From PALSA-1006 sp964532405 (GTDB lineage: Bacteria > Pseudomonadota > Gammaproteobacteria > Burkholderiales > Gallionellaceae), in the NCBI GenBank assembly GCA_964532405.1, contig CAZHIC010000007.1, positions 15,897 to 79,896 on the forward strand: a stretch of DNA of 64,000 nt. The letters are read 5' to 3'. The notes beneath the pieces are model-generated. The model was not told the origin of the DNA. It saw nothing but the letters and a program-made list of their open reading frames with translations, and did no database searches. Within the stretch, counting starts at the first letter, position 1. Each line of letters starts with the position of its first letter. Positions 43,969-52,184 of the stretch are shown in pieces. The translations under genes were made by a program, and so were the position numbers.

Positions 43969-44251
43969 GCGCAAACATTCCGCTCCGACAGAGCCGCCAA
44001 GCAAGCGCCTTAAGGATACCGCCCTGCTGCTTCACATCAAGGCTGTGCAGGCTGCCCGCAAAGGCGAATATGGCTGGCCGCGAGTCTGGCGAGAACTTCA
44101 AGCCAATGGAATGGGGGTTTGGAAAGAACGGGTTCGGCGGCTCATGCAAGAACACGGCATCACAGCCCGTGGCCAATGTAAATTCGTCGTGACCACCGAC
44201 AGAAAACATAAGCTGCCGATCGCGCCGAACTTGCCCAGCCGCAACTTCTAA
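43969..44251 (+). pseudogene. IS3-family transposase (OrfB) N-terminal fragment
   Basis: In one frame the sequence gives PPSKRLKDTALLLHIKAVQA, ARKGEYGWPRVWRELQANGM, ERVRRLMQEHGITARGQCKF and VVTTDRKHKLPIAPNLPSRN, ending FN-F then stop at 44249-44251. This is the HTH_21 region of IS3-family OrfB (YGxxRxWxxL...RVxRLM...). The DDE catalytic core that should follow is missing, so it is a truncated relic. No inverted repeats are apparent. Confidence 0.78.
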
Positions 44252-44328
44252 GCGGATGTGCCTGCCCTTTTGGCCTTTTTTAAGCGCGAGCCAAGTCTTA
44301 TGCTTGAACAGCGAAACGAGAGCATCAT

Positions 44329-44403
44329 CGCACGCAAATCCAACTCTACATGCCAGCGGTTTTTGTAGAGTGTGCCCAACGAGGCTTTCGGGTTTAAGTA
44401 AGT
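44329..44403 (-). pseudogene. Possible IS4-type transposase fragment
   Basis: On the minus strand the sequence TYLNPKASLGTLYKNRWHVE continuing LDLRA resembles the Y-x-x-R-W-x-x-E-L-x-x-R region near the catalytic glutamate of IS4-type transposases. The sequence around it is not recognisable, so this is at most a short relic among other mobile debris. Confidence 0.35.
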
Positions 44404-44445
44404 GCCATTCAGACCTGACTCCGTTGTTCCCTGGTAAAAATAAGT

Positions 44446-44482
44446 CCAGAAAACCTGACAAGCGCAAGGTTTCTGGTTTTTT
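44446..44482 (+). terminator. Hairpin followed by T-run
   Basis: CCAGAAAACC pairs with GGTTTCTGG (one bulge) around a 12-base loop, followed by a TTTTTT run ending at 44482. It lies downstream of the transposase debris and upstream of a small lipoprotein gene, so it may insulate that gene from purA transcription. Confidence 0.55.
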
Positions 44483-44567
44483 ATGTCTATACTATCCATG
44501 CCGCGCTATTATCGTCGGGTTGTTTGGCAGTTTGTGCTGGAGCGGTAAGCGTTAGGCGGGAGAGGCA

Positions 44568-44690
44568 ATGATTAAAGCTGTTTTGATAATGTTTCTGCTG
44601 GTCGTGATTGCTGGTTGCGGATGCCTACATCATGGCAAGGGCGATTGTCAGAAGGATTGTCGAGCTGCTAATGACGGAGCTGCGCCATAG
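44568..44690 (+). CDS. 40-residue lipoprotein
   Basis: ATG 44568 follows GGGAGAGG. The product begins MIKAVLIMFLLVVIAGCGCL; VIAGC is a good lipobox, so it should be lipidated at Cys17. The mature part is about 24 residues with four cysteines in all (GCGCLHHGKGDCQKDC), plus two histidines, which could bind metal. Entericidin-like small lipoproteins have a similar size, but the sequence is not clearly of that family. It is a stand-alone gene. Confidence 0.55.
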   Translation: MIKAVLIMFLLVVIAGCGCLHHGKGDCQKDCRAANDGAAP

Positions 44691-44765
44691 GAAGCTGTCG
44701 GTAAGGGACGAGCGATAGAGTTTTATAGGCTCGACGATCACATTGCTAATGTACGGACGCGAGAA

Positions 44766-45257
44766 ATGGAGCGCCACTTGAAGATATTTATTTTGACCAT
44801 CATTTTTTTAGTCGCAACTTCTGGGTATGCGGAAGAGTATGTTCAGCTTGAGGATGATAATTCCTCTGTTTCTGCACAAGAGTTGGCAACGGAGCAATGG
44901 ATGAAAATGAGGCAGCAGCCGGATTTAACGGAGACGTCGGGAACGGAGAGAAGTTCGGGGCTAATTAGAAAAACAGCGACTTCAAAAGTGAAAGCGTTGC
45001 CGAAATCGAAAACATCGAAAAATGTGAAGAGCTCTAATAAAAAAGAGAGTCTGGGCGATGCAGGTAAGGCTCCGGGTGAGACCGATAAAGCTCTAAGTGA
45101 GACCGATAAAGCAAAAAGTCCGGAGGATGCGGGTAAAGCCAAAGCTCCTGAGGGAGCAAGCAAGGCAAAGGCTCCAGAGGGGGCAAGTAAAATAAAGAGT
45201 TCAGCCGGAGCGGGCAAAAAAAAGAATCTGGACGAGACAAGTAAGCCAAAAGATTAA
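44766..45257 (+). CDS. Exported Lys/Ala-rich protein with short tandem repeats
   Basis: A 163-residue protein with a signal peptide (LKIFILTIIFLVATSGYAEE). The first mature half is mixed-charge (VQLEDDNSSVSAQELATEQW). The C-terminal half consists of degenerate 7-11 residue units of the form (acidic)-(T/A)-(D/G/S)-K-(A): GDAGKAP, GETDKAL, SETDKAK, PEDAGKAKAP, EGASKAKAP and EGASKIK. Such Lys/Ala repeats resemble histone-H1-like or cell-wall-binding tails and are probably unstructured or helical. The composition is unlike its neighbours. Function unknown. Confidence 0.6.
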   Translation: MERHLKIFILTIIFLVATSGYAEEYVQLEDDNSSVSAQELATEQWMKMRQQPDLTETSGTERSSGLIRKTATSKVKALPKSKTSKNVKSSNKKESLGDAGKAPGETDKALSETDKAKSPEDAGKAKAPEGASKAKAPEGASKIKSSAGAGKKKNLDETSKPKD

Positions 45258-45438
45258 CTCAATAAAATCGGCGCGCATAAACAACCCGCCATATAGAGTC
45301 GGGCGGGAAGATGGACGAAAAAGGACGCAACGCATACAATGCGCACCATTGCACCGGATTGAATAGCCTCCCCCAGAGCAGCATGCAGCAATTTATGTTT
45401 CAAAATCGAATTTAACAGAATTCACTTAAACAGTAAGT

Positions 45439-45479
45439 TGGCGCAACTATTCGATTGCAGCTGCGCCACTGGTTTTTTT
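45439..45479 (+). promoter_or_regulatory. Terminator-like hairpin in the thrS leader
   Basis: TGGCGCA (45439-45445) pairs with TGCGCCA (45462-45468), followed by CTGG and seven T (45473-45479), 43 bases before the thrS start. The form is that of an intrinsic terminator. Its place in the leader of a tRNA synthetase operon suggests attenuation; it might also simply end upstream transcription. Confidence 0.5.
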
Positions 45480-45521
45480 GCGGCTATGCCGCATTTTCTT
45501 TTGATAGAGTCTCTAAAAAAT

Positions 45522-47417
45522 ATGCCAATCATCACCTTGCCGGATGGCTCACAACGCAGTTTTTCCAACCCGGTTACTGTGGCGGAGGTTGCGCAGAGCA
45601 TCGGCGCCGGTCTCGCACGCGCAGCCTTGGCTGGCAAGGTGGACGGGCAGTTAGTCGATACCAGCCATCTCATCTCTACCGATGCGGCGCTGGCGATCCT
45701 CACCGACAAAGATGCTGACGGTCTCGATTTGATACGTCATTCAACGGCGCACTTGCTGGCTTATGCGGTGAAGGAGTTGTTCCCTGAAGCGCAAGTGACT
45801 ATCGGCCCGATGATCGAGAACGGTTTCTATTACGACTTCGCCTATTCGCGTCCGTTCACGCCGGAGGACTTGGCTGCCATCGAGAAGCGTATGGCGGAGT
45901 TGGTAAAGCTCGATTTGCCGATAACGCGCCGCGTGTTGCCGCGTGACGAGGCGGTGGCGTATTTCAAATCTATAGGCGAAAAGTACAAGGCCGAGATCAT
46001 CGAGTCCATTCCCGCCGATCAGGATGTGTCGCTGTATAGCGAGGGTGAGTTCACCGATCTGTGCCGCGGTCCGCATGTGCCTTCAACGGGCAAGCTCAAG
46101 GTGTTCAAGCTGATGAAGGTGGCCGGTGCGTATTGGCGCGGCGACTCCAAGAACGAGATGCTGCAACGCATCTACGGTACGGCTTGGGCGAAGAAGGAAG
46201 ACCTTGATGCGTATTTGATGCGTTTGGAAGAGGCGGAGAAGCGCGACCACCGCAAGCTGGGCAAGCAACTCGATTTGTTCCACATGCAGGACGAAGCGCC
46301 GGGTATGGTGTTCTGGCACCCCAAGGGTTGGGCGATGTGGCAGGTGATCGAGCAGTACATGCGCCGTGTTTATCTGGACAACGGCTATCAGGAGATTCGC
46401 TGCCCACAGATTATCGACCGTGTGTTGTGGGAGAAATCCGGCCACTGGGAGCACTACAAGGCCAACATGTTCACCACCGAGTCGGAGAAACACGACTACG
46501 CCATCAAACCGATGAACTGTCCCGGCCACGTGCAAGTGTTCAACGCCGATTTGCGTTCGTATCGCGAGTTGCCGCTGCGCTACGGCGAGTTCGGTTCATG
46601 CCACCGCAACGAGCCGTCCGGCGGCTTGCATGGCCTGATGCGCGTGCGCGGTTTCGTGCAGGACGATGGTCATATTTTCTGTACTGAAGAGCAGATCGAA
46701 TCCGAAGTGACGGCGTTCAATGCGCTGGTGCTGAAGGTGTACAAGGATTTCGGTTTCCACGATGTGGTGGTGAAGTTGGCATTGCGCCCTGAAGGTCGCG
46801 TGGGTTCCGACGACATCTGGGATAAGTCCGAGAACGCTTTGCGCGCCGCGTTGCGCGCTTCCGGGATGACATGGGAAGAGTTGCCGGGCGAGGGCGCGTT
46901 CTACGGTCCGAAGATCGAGTTTCACATCAAGGACGCCATCGGACGCTCCTGGCAATGCGGTACGATTCAAGTGGACTTCTCCATGCCGGGGCGCTTGGGT
47001 GCCGAGTTTGTGGATGAAGACAATACCCGCAAGGTGCCGGTGATGTTGCACCGTGCGATCTTGGGTTCGCTGGAGCGTTTCATCGGCATTCTGGTGGAAA
47101 ACCATGCCGGAGCTTTCCCGCTGTGGCTGGCACCGGTGCAGATGGTGGTGATGAATATCTCGCAAGCGCAGGAGGCCTATTCCGGGAAAGTGACCGAGAC
47201 TTTGCGTGCAGCAGGCTTCCGCGTGCAATCGGATTTGCGCAACGAGAAGATTACCTATAAAATACGAGAACATAGCTTGCAGAAATTACCTTACCAACTG
47301 ATTATCGGGGATAAGGAGATGGCAGCAAGTCTCGTGGCCGTGCGTAACCGTCAAGGTGAAGACCTTGGGCAGATGTCGGTGGAGGCGCTGGTTGAGCGCT
47401 TGAGAGCCGAGCTGTAA
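45522..47417 (+). CDS. thrS: Threonyl-tRNA synthetase
   Basis: A 631-residue class IIa synthetase. The N-terminal TGS domain (MPIITLPDGSQRSFSNPVTV) is followed by the editing domain with HSTAHLLAYAVKELF and the zinc-type residues in FTDLCRGPHVPST. The catalytic core has MNCPGHVQVF, YGEFGSCHRNEPSGGLHGLM, motif 3 MLHRAILGSLERFIGILVE, and an anticodon-binding C-terminus. ATG 45522 gives the standard start; the frame extends further upstream through the leader hairpin but that is not conserved. It heads thrS-infC-rpmI-rplT-pheS-pheT-ihfA. Confidence 0.97.
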   Translation: MPIITLPDGSQRSFSNPVTVAEVAQSIGAGLARAALAGKVDGQLVDTSHLISTDAALAILTDKDADGLDLIRHSTAHLLAYAVKELFPEAQVTIGPMIENGFYYDFAYSRPFTPEDLAAIEKRMAELVKLDLPITRRVLPRDEAVAYFKSIGEKYKAEIIESIPADQDVSLYSEGEFTDLCRGPHVPSTGKLKVFKLMKVAGAYWRGDSKNEMLQRIYGTAWAKKEDLDAYLMRLEEAEKRDHRKLGKQLDLFHMQDEAPGMVFWHPKGWAMWQVIEQYMRRVYLDNGYQEIRCPQIIDRVLWEKSGHWEHYKANMFTTESEKHDYAIKPMNCPGHVQVFNADLRSYRELPLRYGEFGSCHRNEPSGGLHGLMRVRGFVQDDGHIFCTEEQIESEVTAFNALVLKVYKDFGFHDVVVKLALRPEGRVGSDDIWDKSENALRAALRASGMTWEELPGEGAFYGPKIEFHIKDAIGRSWQCGTIQVDFSMPGRLGAEFVDEDNTRKVPVMLHRAILGSLERFIGILVENHAGAFPLWLAPVQMVVMNISQAQEAYSGKVTETLRAAGFRVQSDLRNEKITYKIREHSLQKLPYQLIIGDKEMAASLVAVRNRQGEDLGQMSVEALVERLRAEL

Positions 47418-47455
47418 CGGGCGCACGGTTTAATTTTTTAAATGGAGAAATTGCA

Positions 47456-47974
47456 ATAGCACAAGATAAAGCACAGCGCATGAACGAGCAGATTACGGCA
47501 CCCCAGGTGCGGCTCATAGGCGCGGAAGGAGAACAGCTCGGTGTCGTGGCAGTTGCGGAAGCACTGCGTTTGGCGGATGAGGCGGAATTGGATTTGGTGG
47601 AAATCGCACCGTTGGCGGAACCGCCAGTTTGCCGGATCATGGATATTGGCAAATTCAAATATGCGGAAGCCAAAAAACAACATGAAGCCAAGCTTAAGCA
47701 GAAGCAAGTTCAGATCAAGGAAGTCAAGTTCCGGCCTGGTACTGATGACGGGGACTACAACATCAAGTTGCGTAACCTGATCAAGTTTTTGGCCGATGGC
47801 GACAAAACCAAGATCACCTTGCGCTTCCGTGGACGCGAGATCGCTCACCAGCAGATCGGGATGCAATTGCTGGAGCGCGTGAAGCAGGATTTGATGGAGC
47901 ACGGTGTGATTGAGCAATTTCCCAAGATGGAAGGGCGTCAGATGGTGATGGTGCTCAGCCCCAAGAAGAAGTAG
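47456..47974 (+). CDS. infC: Translation initiation factor IF-3, apparent AUA start
   Basis: A protein of about 172 residues that binds the 30S subunit and proofreads start codons. It has the usual DKAQRMNEQITAPQVRLIG N-terminus, PPVCRIMDIGKFKYAEAKK linker region and the C-terminal FRGREIAHQQIGMQLLERV. The first ATG (47480) would remove the conserved opening residues and has no Shine-Dalgarno sequence. GGAG at 47444-47447 is eight bases before ATA 47456, in frame; ATT 47450 is also in frame but only two bases away. IF-3 genes characteristically use AUU or similar rare starts for self-repression, so AUA is the best reading. Confidence 0.9.
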   Translation: MAQDKAQRMNEQITAPQVRLIGAEGEQLGVVAVAEALRLADEAELDLVEIAPLAEPPVCRIMDIGKFKYAEAKKQHEAKLKQKQVQIKEVKFRPGTDDGDYNIKLRNLIKFLADGDKTKITLRFRGREIAHQQIGMQLLERVKQDLMEHGVIEQFPKMEGRQMVMVLSPKKK

Positions 47975-47982
47975 TTTGGTAG

Positions 47983-48000
47983 GTCGGGTTTTAACCCGAC
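47983..48000. repeat. Palindrome GTCGGGTTTTAACCCGAC between infC and rpmI
   Basis: A perfect 8 bp stem with a TT loop, nine bases after the infC stop. Its flank (GGTAGGTCGGGTTTTAACCC) is a known dispersed repeat type. It lies within the leader of rpmI-rplT, a region that in other bacteria folds for L20 autoregulation; whether it takes part here is unknown. Confidence 0.55.
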
Positions 48001-48140
48001 AAGAATTATAGTTAACGCTGCGTCAAATTAAGGGGGCTGGCTGATGCAGTGTAGTAGTAATCAGTCCCGTACAAGTGGTTCCGGGTTTTCAAGTGTTTCT
48101 GTCAGAAACCTCCCGGCGTCATCAAATAAAAGGAGTTGTC

Positions 48141-48338
48141 ATGCCAAAAATGAAAACAAAAAGCGGTGCAAAAAAACGCTTTATTGTTCGTGCCGGCGGA
48201 AGCATCAAGCGTTCGCAAGCCTTCAAACGTCACATTTTGACCAAGAAGACTACCAAGACCAAACGTCAGTTGCGTGGTACGACTGAAGTTCACGCATCCA
48301 ACAAGGCGTCTGTTCGCGCCATGATGCCCTACGCTTAA
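48141..48338 (+). CDS. rpmI: 50S ribosomal protein L35
   Basis: A 65-residue, very basic ribosomal protein. MPKMKTKSGAKKRFIVRAGG is the typical start, followed by RSQAFKRHILTKKTTKTKRQ and RGTTEVHASNKASVRAMMPY. AGGAG lies eight bases before ATG 48141. It is followed by rplT after 12 bases, the universal order. The 166-base leader before it contains a palindrome and further GC-rich stems that may carry L20-dependent control. Confidence 0.97.
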   Translation: MPKMKTKSGAKKRFIVRAGGSIKRSQAFKRHILTKKTTKTKRQLRGTTEVHASNKASVRAMMPYA

Positions 48339-48350
48339 GGAGTATAGAGA

Positions 48351-48710
48351 ATGCCAAGAGTAAAACGTGGTGTAACGGCGCGCGCGCGCCATAAAAAGGT
48401 TTTAGCCCTCGCTAAAGGTTATCGCGGTCGCCGCAAGAACGTCTATCGCATCGCTAAAGAAGCGGTAATGAAGGCGGGACAATATGCTTACCGTGACCGT
48501 CGTCAAAGGAAGCGTCAGTTCCGCACTCTGTGGATTGCACGTATCAATGCGGCTGCACGTGAGATGGGCCTGCCTTACAGCGTGTTCATGAACGGCTTGA
48601 AGAAAGCTTCGATTGAGATCGACCGCAAGGTATTGGCCGATCTGGCCGTGTTCGACAAAGCTGCTTTTGCGCAAATTTTTGCACAAGCCAAAGCCAGCCT
48701 CGGCGCGTAA
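48351..48710 (+). CDS. rplT: 50S ribosomal protein L20
   Basis: A 119-residue assembly protein that binds 23S rRNA and, in many bacteria, represses its own operon. The Arg-rich N-terminal extension MPRVKRGVTARARHKKVLAL is followed by the globular part (YAYRDRRQRKRQFRTLWIAR). Length is standard. AAGGAG precedes the ATG. A strong hairpin terminator lies 15 bases downstream, before pheS. Confidence 0.98.
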   Translation: MPRVKRGVTARARHKKVLALAKGYRGRRKNVYRIAKEAVMKAGQYAYRDRRQRKRQFRTLWIARINAAAREMGLPYSVFMNGLKKASIEIDRKVLADLAVFDKAAFAQIFAQAKASLGA

Positions 48711-48724
48711 TTTGTAAGTAGTGT

Positions 48725-48752
48725 AAAAAAGGAGGCGAGAGCCTCCTTTTTT
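48725..48752. terminator. Strong bidirectional-looking terminator between rplT and pheS
   Basis: AAAAAAGGAGGC and GCCTCCTTTTTT form a 12 bp stem with a GAGA tetraloop, with T following. It has all features of an efficient intrinsic terminator on the + strand. It should reduce flow from the ribosomal protein genes into pheS-pheT. Confidence 0.85.
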
Positions 48753-48757
48753 TGTTT

Positions 48758-48795
48758 TAACCCCTCCCAACCTCCCCTTGTCAGGGGCGGGGAAT
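48758..48795. repeat. REP-like palindrome before pheS
   Basis: CCCCTCCCAACCTCCCCTTG then TCAGGGGCGGGGA: the same repeat family as at about 6800. It leaves only nine bases before the pheS ATG, so its right arm (GGCGGGGAAT) may double as the ribosome binding region. Confidence 0.65.
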
Positions 48796-48803
48796 GTAAA
48801 GCG

Positions 48804-49814
48804 ATGCAAGAACTACAAATAATTCTCGATGACGCGCTAAAAAGCTTCGCTGCCACGGAAGATGCAGCCGAGTTGGAAAATGCCAAGGCGCGTTATCTCG
48901 GCAAGGAAGGCAGTCTGACCGGACTGCTGAAAGGTTTGGGCAAGCTCTCTGCGGAAGAGCGTCCGGCGGCAGGCGCGCGCATCAACCAAGTGAAACAGCA
49001 GATCGAGGCCGCGCTGCAAGCGCGCCGCGATGCTATTCAGCAACAAGCACTGAACCTCAAGCTGGCGGCGGAATCGCTAGACGTGACGCTGCCGGGACGC
49101 GGTGCCGGTGTGGGCGGATTGCATCCGGTCACGCGCACGCTGGAGCGCATTGAAGCGCTGTTCCATTCCATCGGCTACGCCGTGGCAGAAGGCCCTGAGA
49201 TCGAAAACGATTTCTACAACTTCACCGCGCTGAATATTCCGGAAGATCATCCTGCGCGTGCCATGCACGACACTTTCTACATCGACGAACAGCATGTGCT
49301 GCGCACGCACACTTCGCCGATCCAGATCCGTTACATGCAAGCGCATGTGGAAAAGTATAAGCACCTGCAAAGCATGCCGGACATTCGCATCATCGCGCCG
49401 GGCCGCGTCTACCGTGTGGATTCCGATGCCACCCATTCGCCGATGTTCCATCAGGTCGAAGGCTTGTGGGTCGGCGAGCGCGTGAGCTTTGCCGATCTCA
49501 AAGGCGTGATCGCCGATTTCCTGCAAAACTATTTTGAGACGGCAGACATGCAAGTGCGCTTCCGTCCTTCGTTCTTCCCGTTCACCGAACCGTCAGCAGA
49601 GATGGATATGAGCTGGAAAGGCGGCTGGCTGGAAATCGGCGGTTGCGGCATGGTGCATCCGAACGTGCTCAAGCATGTCGGCATCGACAGCGAAAAATAT
49701 ATCGGCTTCGCCTTCGGTATGGGCGTGGAGCGCTTGGCCATGCTGCGTTATGGTGTGAACGATCTGCGTCTGTTTTTTGAGAACGACGTGCAATTCCTGA
49801 AACAATTTTCCTGA
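48804..49814 (+). CDS. pheS: Phenylalanyl-tRNA synthetase alpha subunit
   Basis: A 336-residue class IIc synthetase subunit. The N-terminal coiled coil binds tRNA (about residues 1-85). The catalytic domain starts near LHPVTRTLERIEALFHSIGY. It has FDxxx-type motif 1 residues (ENDFYNFTALNIPEDHPARA), motif 2 HTSPIQIRYM and VYRVDSDATHSPMFHQVEG, and motif 3 FGMGVERLAMLRYGVNDLR. It pairs with PheT in an alpha2-beta2 enzyme. pheT starts six bases downstream. Confidence 0.97.
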   Translation: MQELQIILDDALKSFAATEDAAELENAKARYLGKEGSLTGLLKGLGKLSAEERPAAGARINQVKQQIEAALQARRDAIQQQALNLKLAAESLDVTLPGRGAGVGGLHPVTRTLERIEALFHSIGYAVAEGPEIENDFYNFTALNIPEDHPARAMHDTFYIDEQHVLRTHTSPIQIRYMQAHVEKYKHLQSMPDIRIIAPGRVYRVDSDATHSPMFHQVEGLWVGERVSFADLKGVIADFLQNYFETADMQVRFRPSFFPFTEPSAEMDMSWKGGWLEIGGCGMVHPNVLKHVGIDSEKYIGFAFGMGVERLAMLRYGVNDLRLFFENDVQFLKQFS

Positions 49815-49820
49815 TCCGCT

Positions 49821-52175
49821 ATGAAATTTTCCGAATCCTGGTTGCGTACTCTGGCGAACCCGTCGCTGTCTAGCGAGGCGTTGTCGCACCTGTTGACTAT
49901 GGCAGGGCTGGAAGTCGAAGAGATGGTGGGCGTTGCGCCCGCGTTCGACAAAGTGGTGGTGGCTCAAGTGTTGAGCAAAGAAAAACATCCCGATGCAGAT
50001 CGTTTGAATCTGCTCAGCGTGGATGTCGGTCTGGCTGAACCGTTGGCTATCGTGTGCGGTGCGCAGAACGTGACCGTGGGCATGAAAGCCCCTTGTGCGC
50101 TGGTCGGCGCAAAGTTGCCCGGCATCGAAATCAAACAAGCCAAAGTGCGCGGCATCGCCTCGTTCGGCATGATGTGTTCGTCCAAAGAACTCGGCTTGGC
50201 GGAAGAGAGCAGCGGTCTGCTGGAGTTGGCAGACGATGCAATTGTGGGGCAGAGCATCCGCGCGCATCTCGATCTCGATGACCATCTGCTTACGCTTAAG
50301 CTCACACCTAATCGTTGCGATTGTCTATCCTTGAATGGTATCGCCCGCGAAGTGGCAGGATTGACTGGTTCAGCGTTGCAAGCCATTCCGGCAGCTTCTT
50401 TCAAACAAACTGGCACGCAGAGTCGCAAGGTCACCGTGACCGCATCCGCTGCATGTCCGCGTTATAGCGGACGCGTGATCTCCGGCGTGAGCGCCAAGGC
50501 GGCAACGCCTGCTTGGATGGCGCAACGCTTGGAGCGTTGCGGTCTGCGCAGTATCAGCGCGCTGGTGGATGTGACCAACTACGTGCTGCTCGAATTGGGA
50601 CAGCCGCTGCATGCTTTTGATCAAAGTAAGTTAAGCGGCGACATCGAAGTGCGTTTCGCGCGTGTCGGAGAAAAGCTGAAGTTGCTGAACGAGCAGGTAG
50701 TGGATTTGCAGGAAGACATGCTGGTGATCGCCGATGCCAAGGGTGTTGTTGCACTCGCCGGTGTGATGGGTGGTGCGGATAGCGCGGTGGACGATGCGAC
50801 CACCGACATCTTCCTTGAGAGCGCGTTCTTTGCACCGGGTGTGATCGTCGGCAAATCGCGCCGCCTTGGTTTTGCTTCCGACTCGTCTTATCGTTTCGAG
50901 CGCGGTGTGGATTTCGCATCCACGCAAGTTGCATTGGATCGCGCCACGCAATTGATCCTCGACATCTGCGGCGGACAAGCGGGCGCCGTGACGGAAGTGC
51001 AAAGCGCATTGCCAGTGCGTCATGCGGTGAAGCTGCGCACCTCGCGTGTACTGCGCGTGTTGGGTGTTGCATTGGCGGCGGATGAAATCGCGCGGATACT
51101 GGCTTGCTTGGGCATGGTGTTCCAGCAGCAGGGAGACGAGTTCTCGGTAACGCCACCCAGCTATCGTTTCGACATCGCTATCGAAGAAGACCTGATCGAA
51201 GAAATCGCACGCGTACACGGCTACGAAAGAATTCAGCCGGCACCGATACAAGCGCGCATGAGTATCTTGCCGCAGGCCGGGGCGCAACGTCCGTTGGCGA
51301 AACTGCGTCAGGCCATGGTGCTACGCGATTATCAGGAAGCGATCAATTACGCTTTTGTCGAAGCGGCGTGGGAGCGTGATTTATGCGGCAATGCCGCGCC
51401 CATCGCATTGAAGAATCCCATCGCCAGCCAGATGAGCGTGATGCGCAGCAGCTTGCTGGGCGGCTTGCTCGGCGCGTTGCGTACCAACCTCGCACGCAAG
51501 CAGCCGCGCGTGCGCCTGTTCGAGGTGGGCGGCTGCTTTGCCGCCGAGGCGGGCAGCTATGTGCAGCATGAGCGTCTGGCCGGATTGGCCTATGGCTCGG
51601 TCTTGTCCGAACAGTGGGGAGCCGCCGCGCGCAACGTGGATTTCTACGACGTCAAGGGTGATGTTGAAGCTTTGTTCGCGCCGCGCAGCTTGAGTTTTGC
51701 AGCGGCGGTACATTCGGCTTCGCATCCGGGGCGTTCCGCACGCATCCTGTTGGATGGTAAAGCCATCGGCTGGATCGGCGAATTGCATCCGCAATGGCAG
51801 CAACAATACGACTTGCCGCAGTCGGTGGTATGGTTTGAGGTCGAGTTGGCCGCGTTGATGGCGGATCGTGTGCCATCGGCCAGTGAAGTCTCAAAGTTGC
51901 CGCCGGTGCGCCGCGATCTGGCCGTGGTGGTCGATGAACAGGTGACTGTGCAAAGTCTGTTGACTGCATTGCAGGGCGACAAAGCGCCGTTTGTGGTGGA
52001 GTTGGGATTGTTCGATGTGTATCGCGGCAAAGGCGTAGAGGAAGGTAAAAAAAGCCTTGCTTTCCGCGTGTTATTGCAAGATACTCAAAAAACTTTGAAT
52101 GAAATCGAGATTGACCAAAGCATCGCGCGGCTGGTGGCAGTGTTGCAGCAACATGGCGCGCAAATGCGGGTTTAA
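49821..52175 (+). CDS. pheT: Phenylalanyl-tRNA synthetase beta subunit
   Basis: A 784-residue subunit. MKFSESWLRTLANPSLSSEA is the usual start, followed by the tRNA-binding EMAP-like domain (KEKHPDADRLNLLSVDVG), the editing B3/B4 region, B5 domain and core (EEIARVHGYERIQ). The C-terminal FDX-ACB domain (PPVRRDLAVVVDEQVTVQSL) binds the anticodon. Length is standard. Ten bases separate it from ihfA, so pheS-pheT-ihfA form one unit. Confidence 0.97.
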   Translation: MKFSESWLRTLANPSLSSEALSHLLTMAGLEVEEMVGVAPAFDKVVVAQVLSKEKHPDADRLNLLSVDVGLAEPLAIVCGAQNVTVGMKAPCALVGAKLPGIEIKQAKVRGIASFGMMCSSKELGLAEESSGLLELADDAIVGQSIRAHLDLDDHLLTLKLTPNRCDCLSLNGIAREVAGLTGSALQAIPAASFKQTGTQSRKVTVTASAACPRYSGRVISGVSAKAATPAWMAQRLERCGLRSISALVDVTNYVLLELGQPLHAFDQSKLSGDIEVRFARVGEKLKLLNEQVVDLQEDMLVIADAKGVVALAGVMGGADSAVDDATTDIFLESAFFAPGVIVGKSRRLGFASDSSYRFERGVDFASTQVALDRATQLILDICGGQAGAVTEVQSALPVRHAVKLRTSRVLRVLGVALAADEIARILACLGMVFQQQGDEFSVTPPSYRFDIAIEEDLIEEIARVHGYERIQPAPIQARMSILPQAGAQRPLAKLRQAMVLRDYQEAINYAFVEAAWERDLCGNAAPIALKNPIASQMSVMRSSLLGGLLGALRTNLARKQPRVRLFEVGGCFAAEAGSYVQHERLAGLAYGSVLSEQWGAAARNVDFYDVKGDVEALFAPRSLSFAAAVHSASHPGRSARILLDGKAIGWIGELHPQWQQQYDLPQSVVWFEVELAALMADRVPSASEVSKLPPVRRDLAVVVDEQVTVQSLLTALQGDKAPFVVELGLFDVYRGKGVEEGKKSLAFRVLLQDTQKTLNEIEIDQSIARLVAVLQQHGAQMRV

Positions 52176-52184
52176 GAGGAAGAA

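Noticed and set aside
45061..45230. Regular short repeats that might suggest a CRISPR array
   Set aside because: Units are short, degenerate, coding and without unique spacers of constant length; they are tandem amino acid repeats. No cas genes are present in the window.
45438..45521. An N-terminal extension of ThrS
   Set aside because: It would translate the leader hairpin, and the standard MPIITLPDGS start is at 45522.
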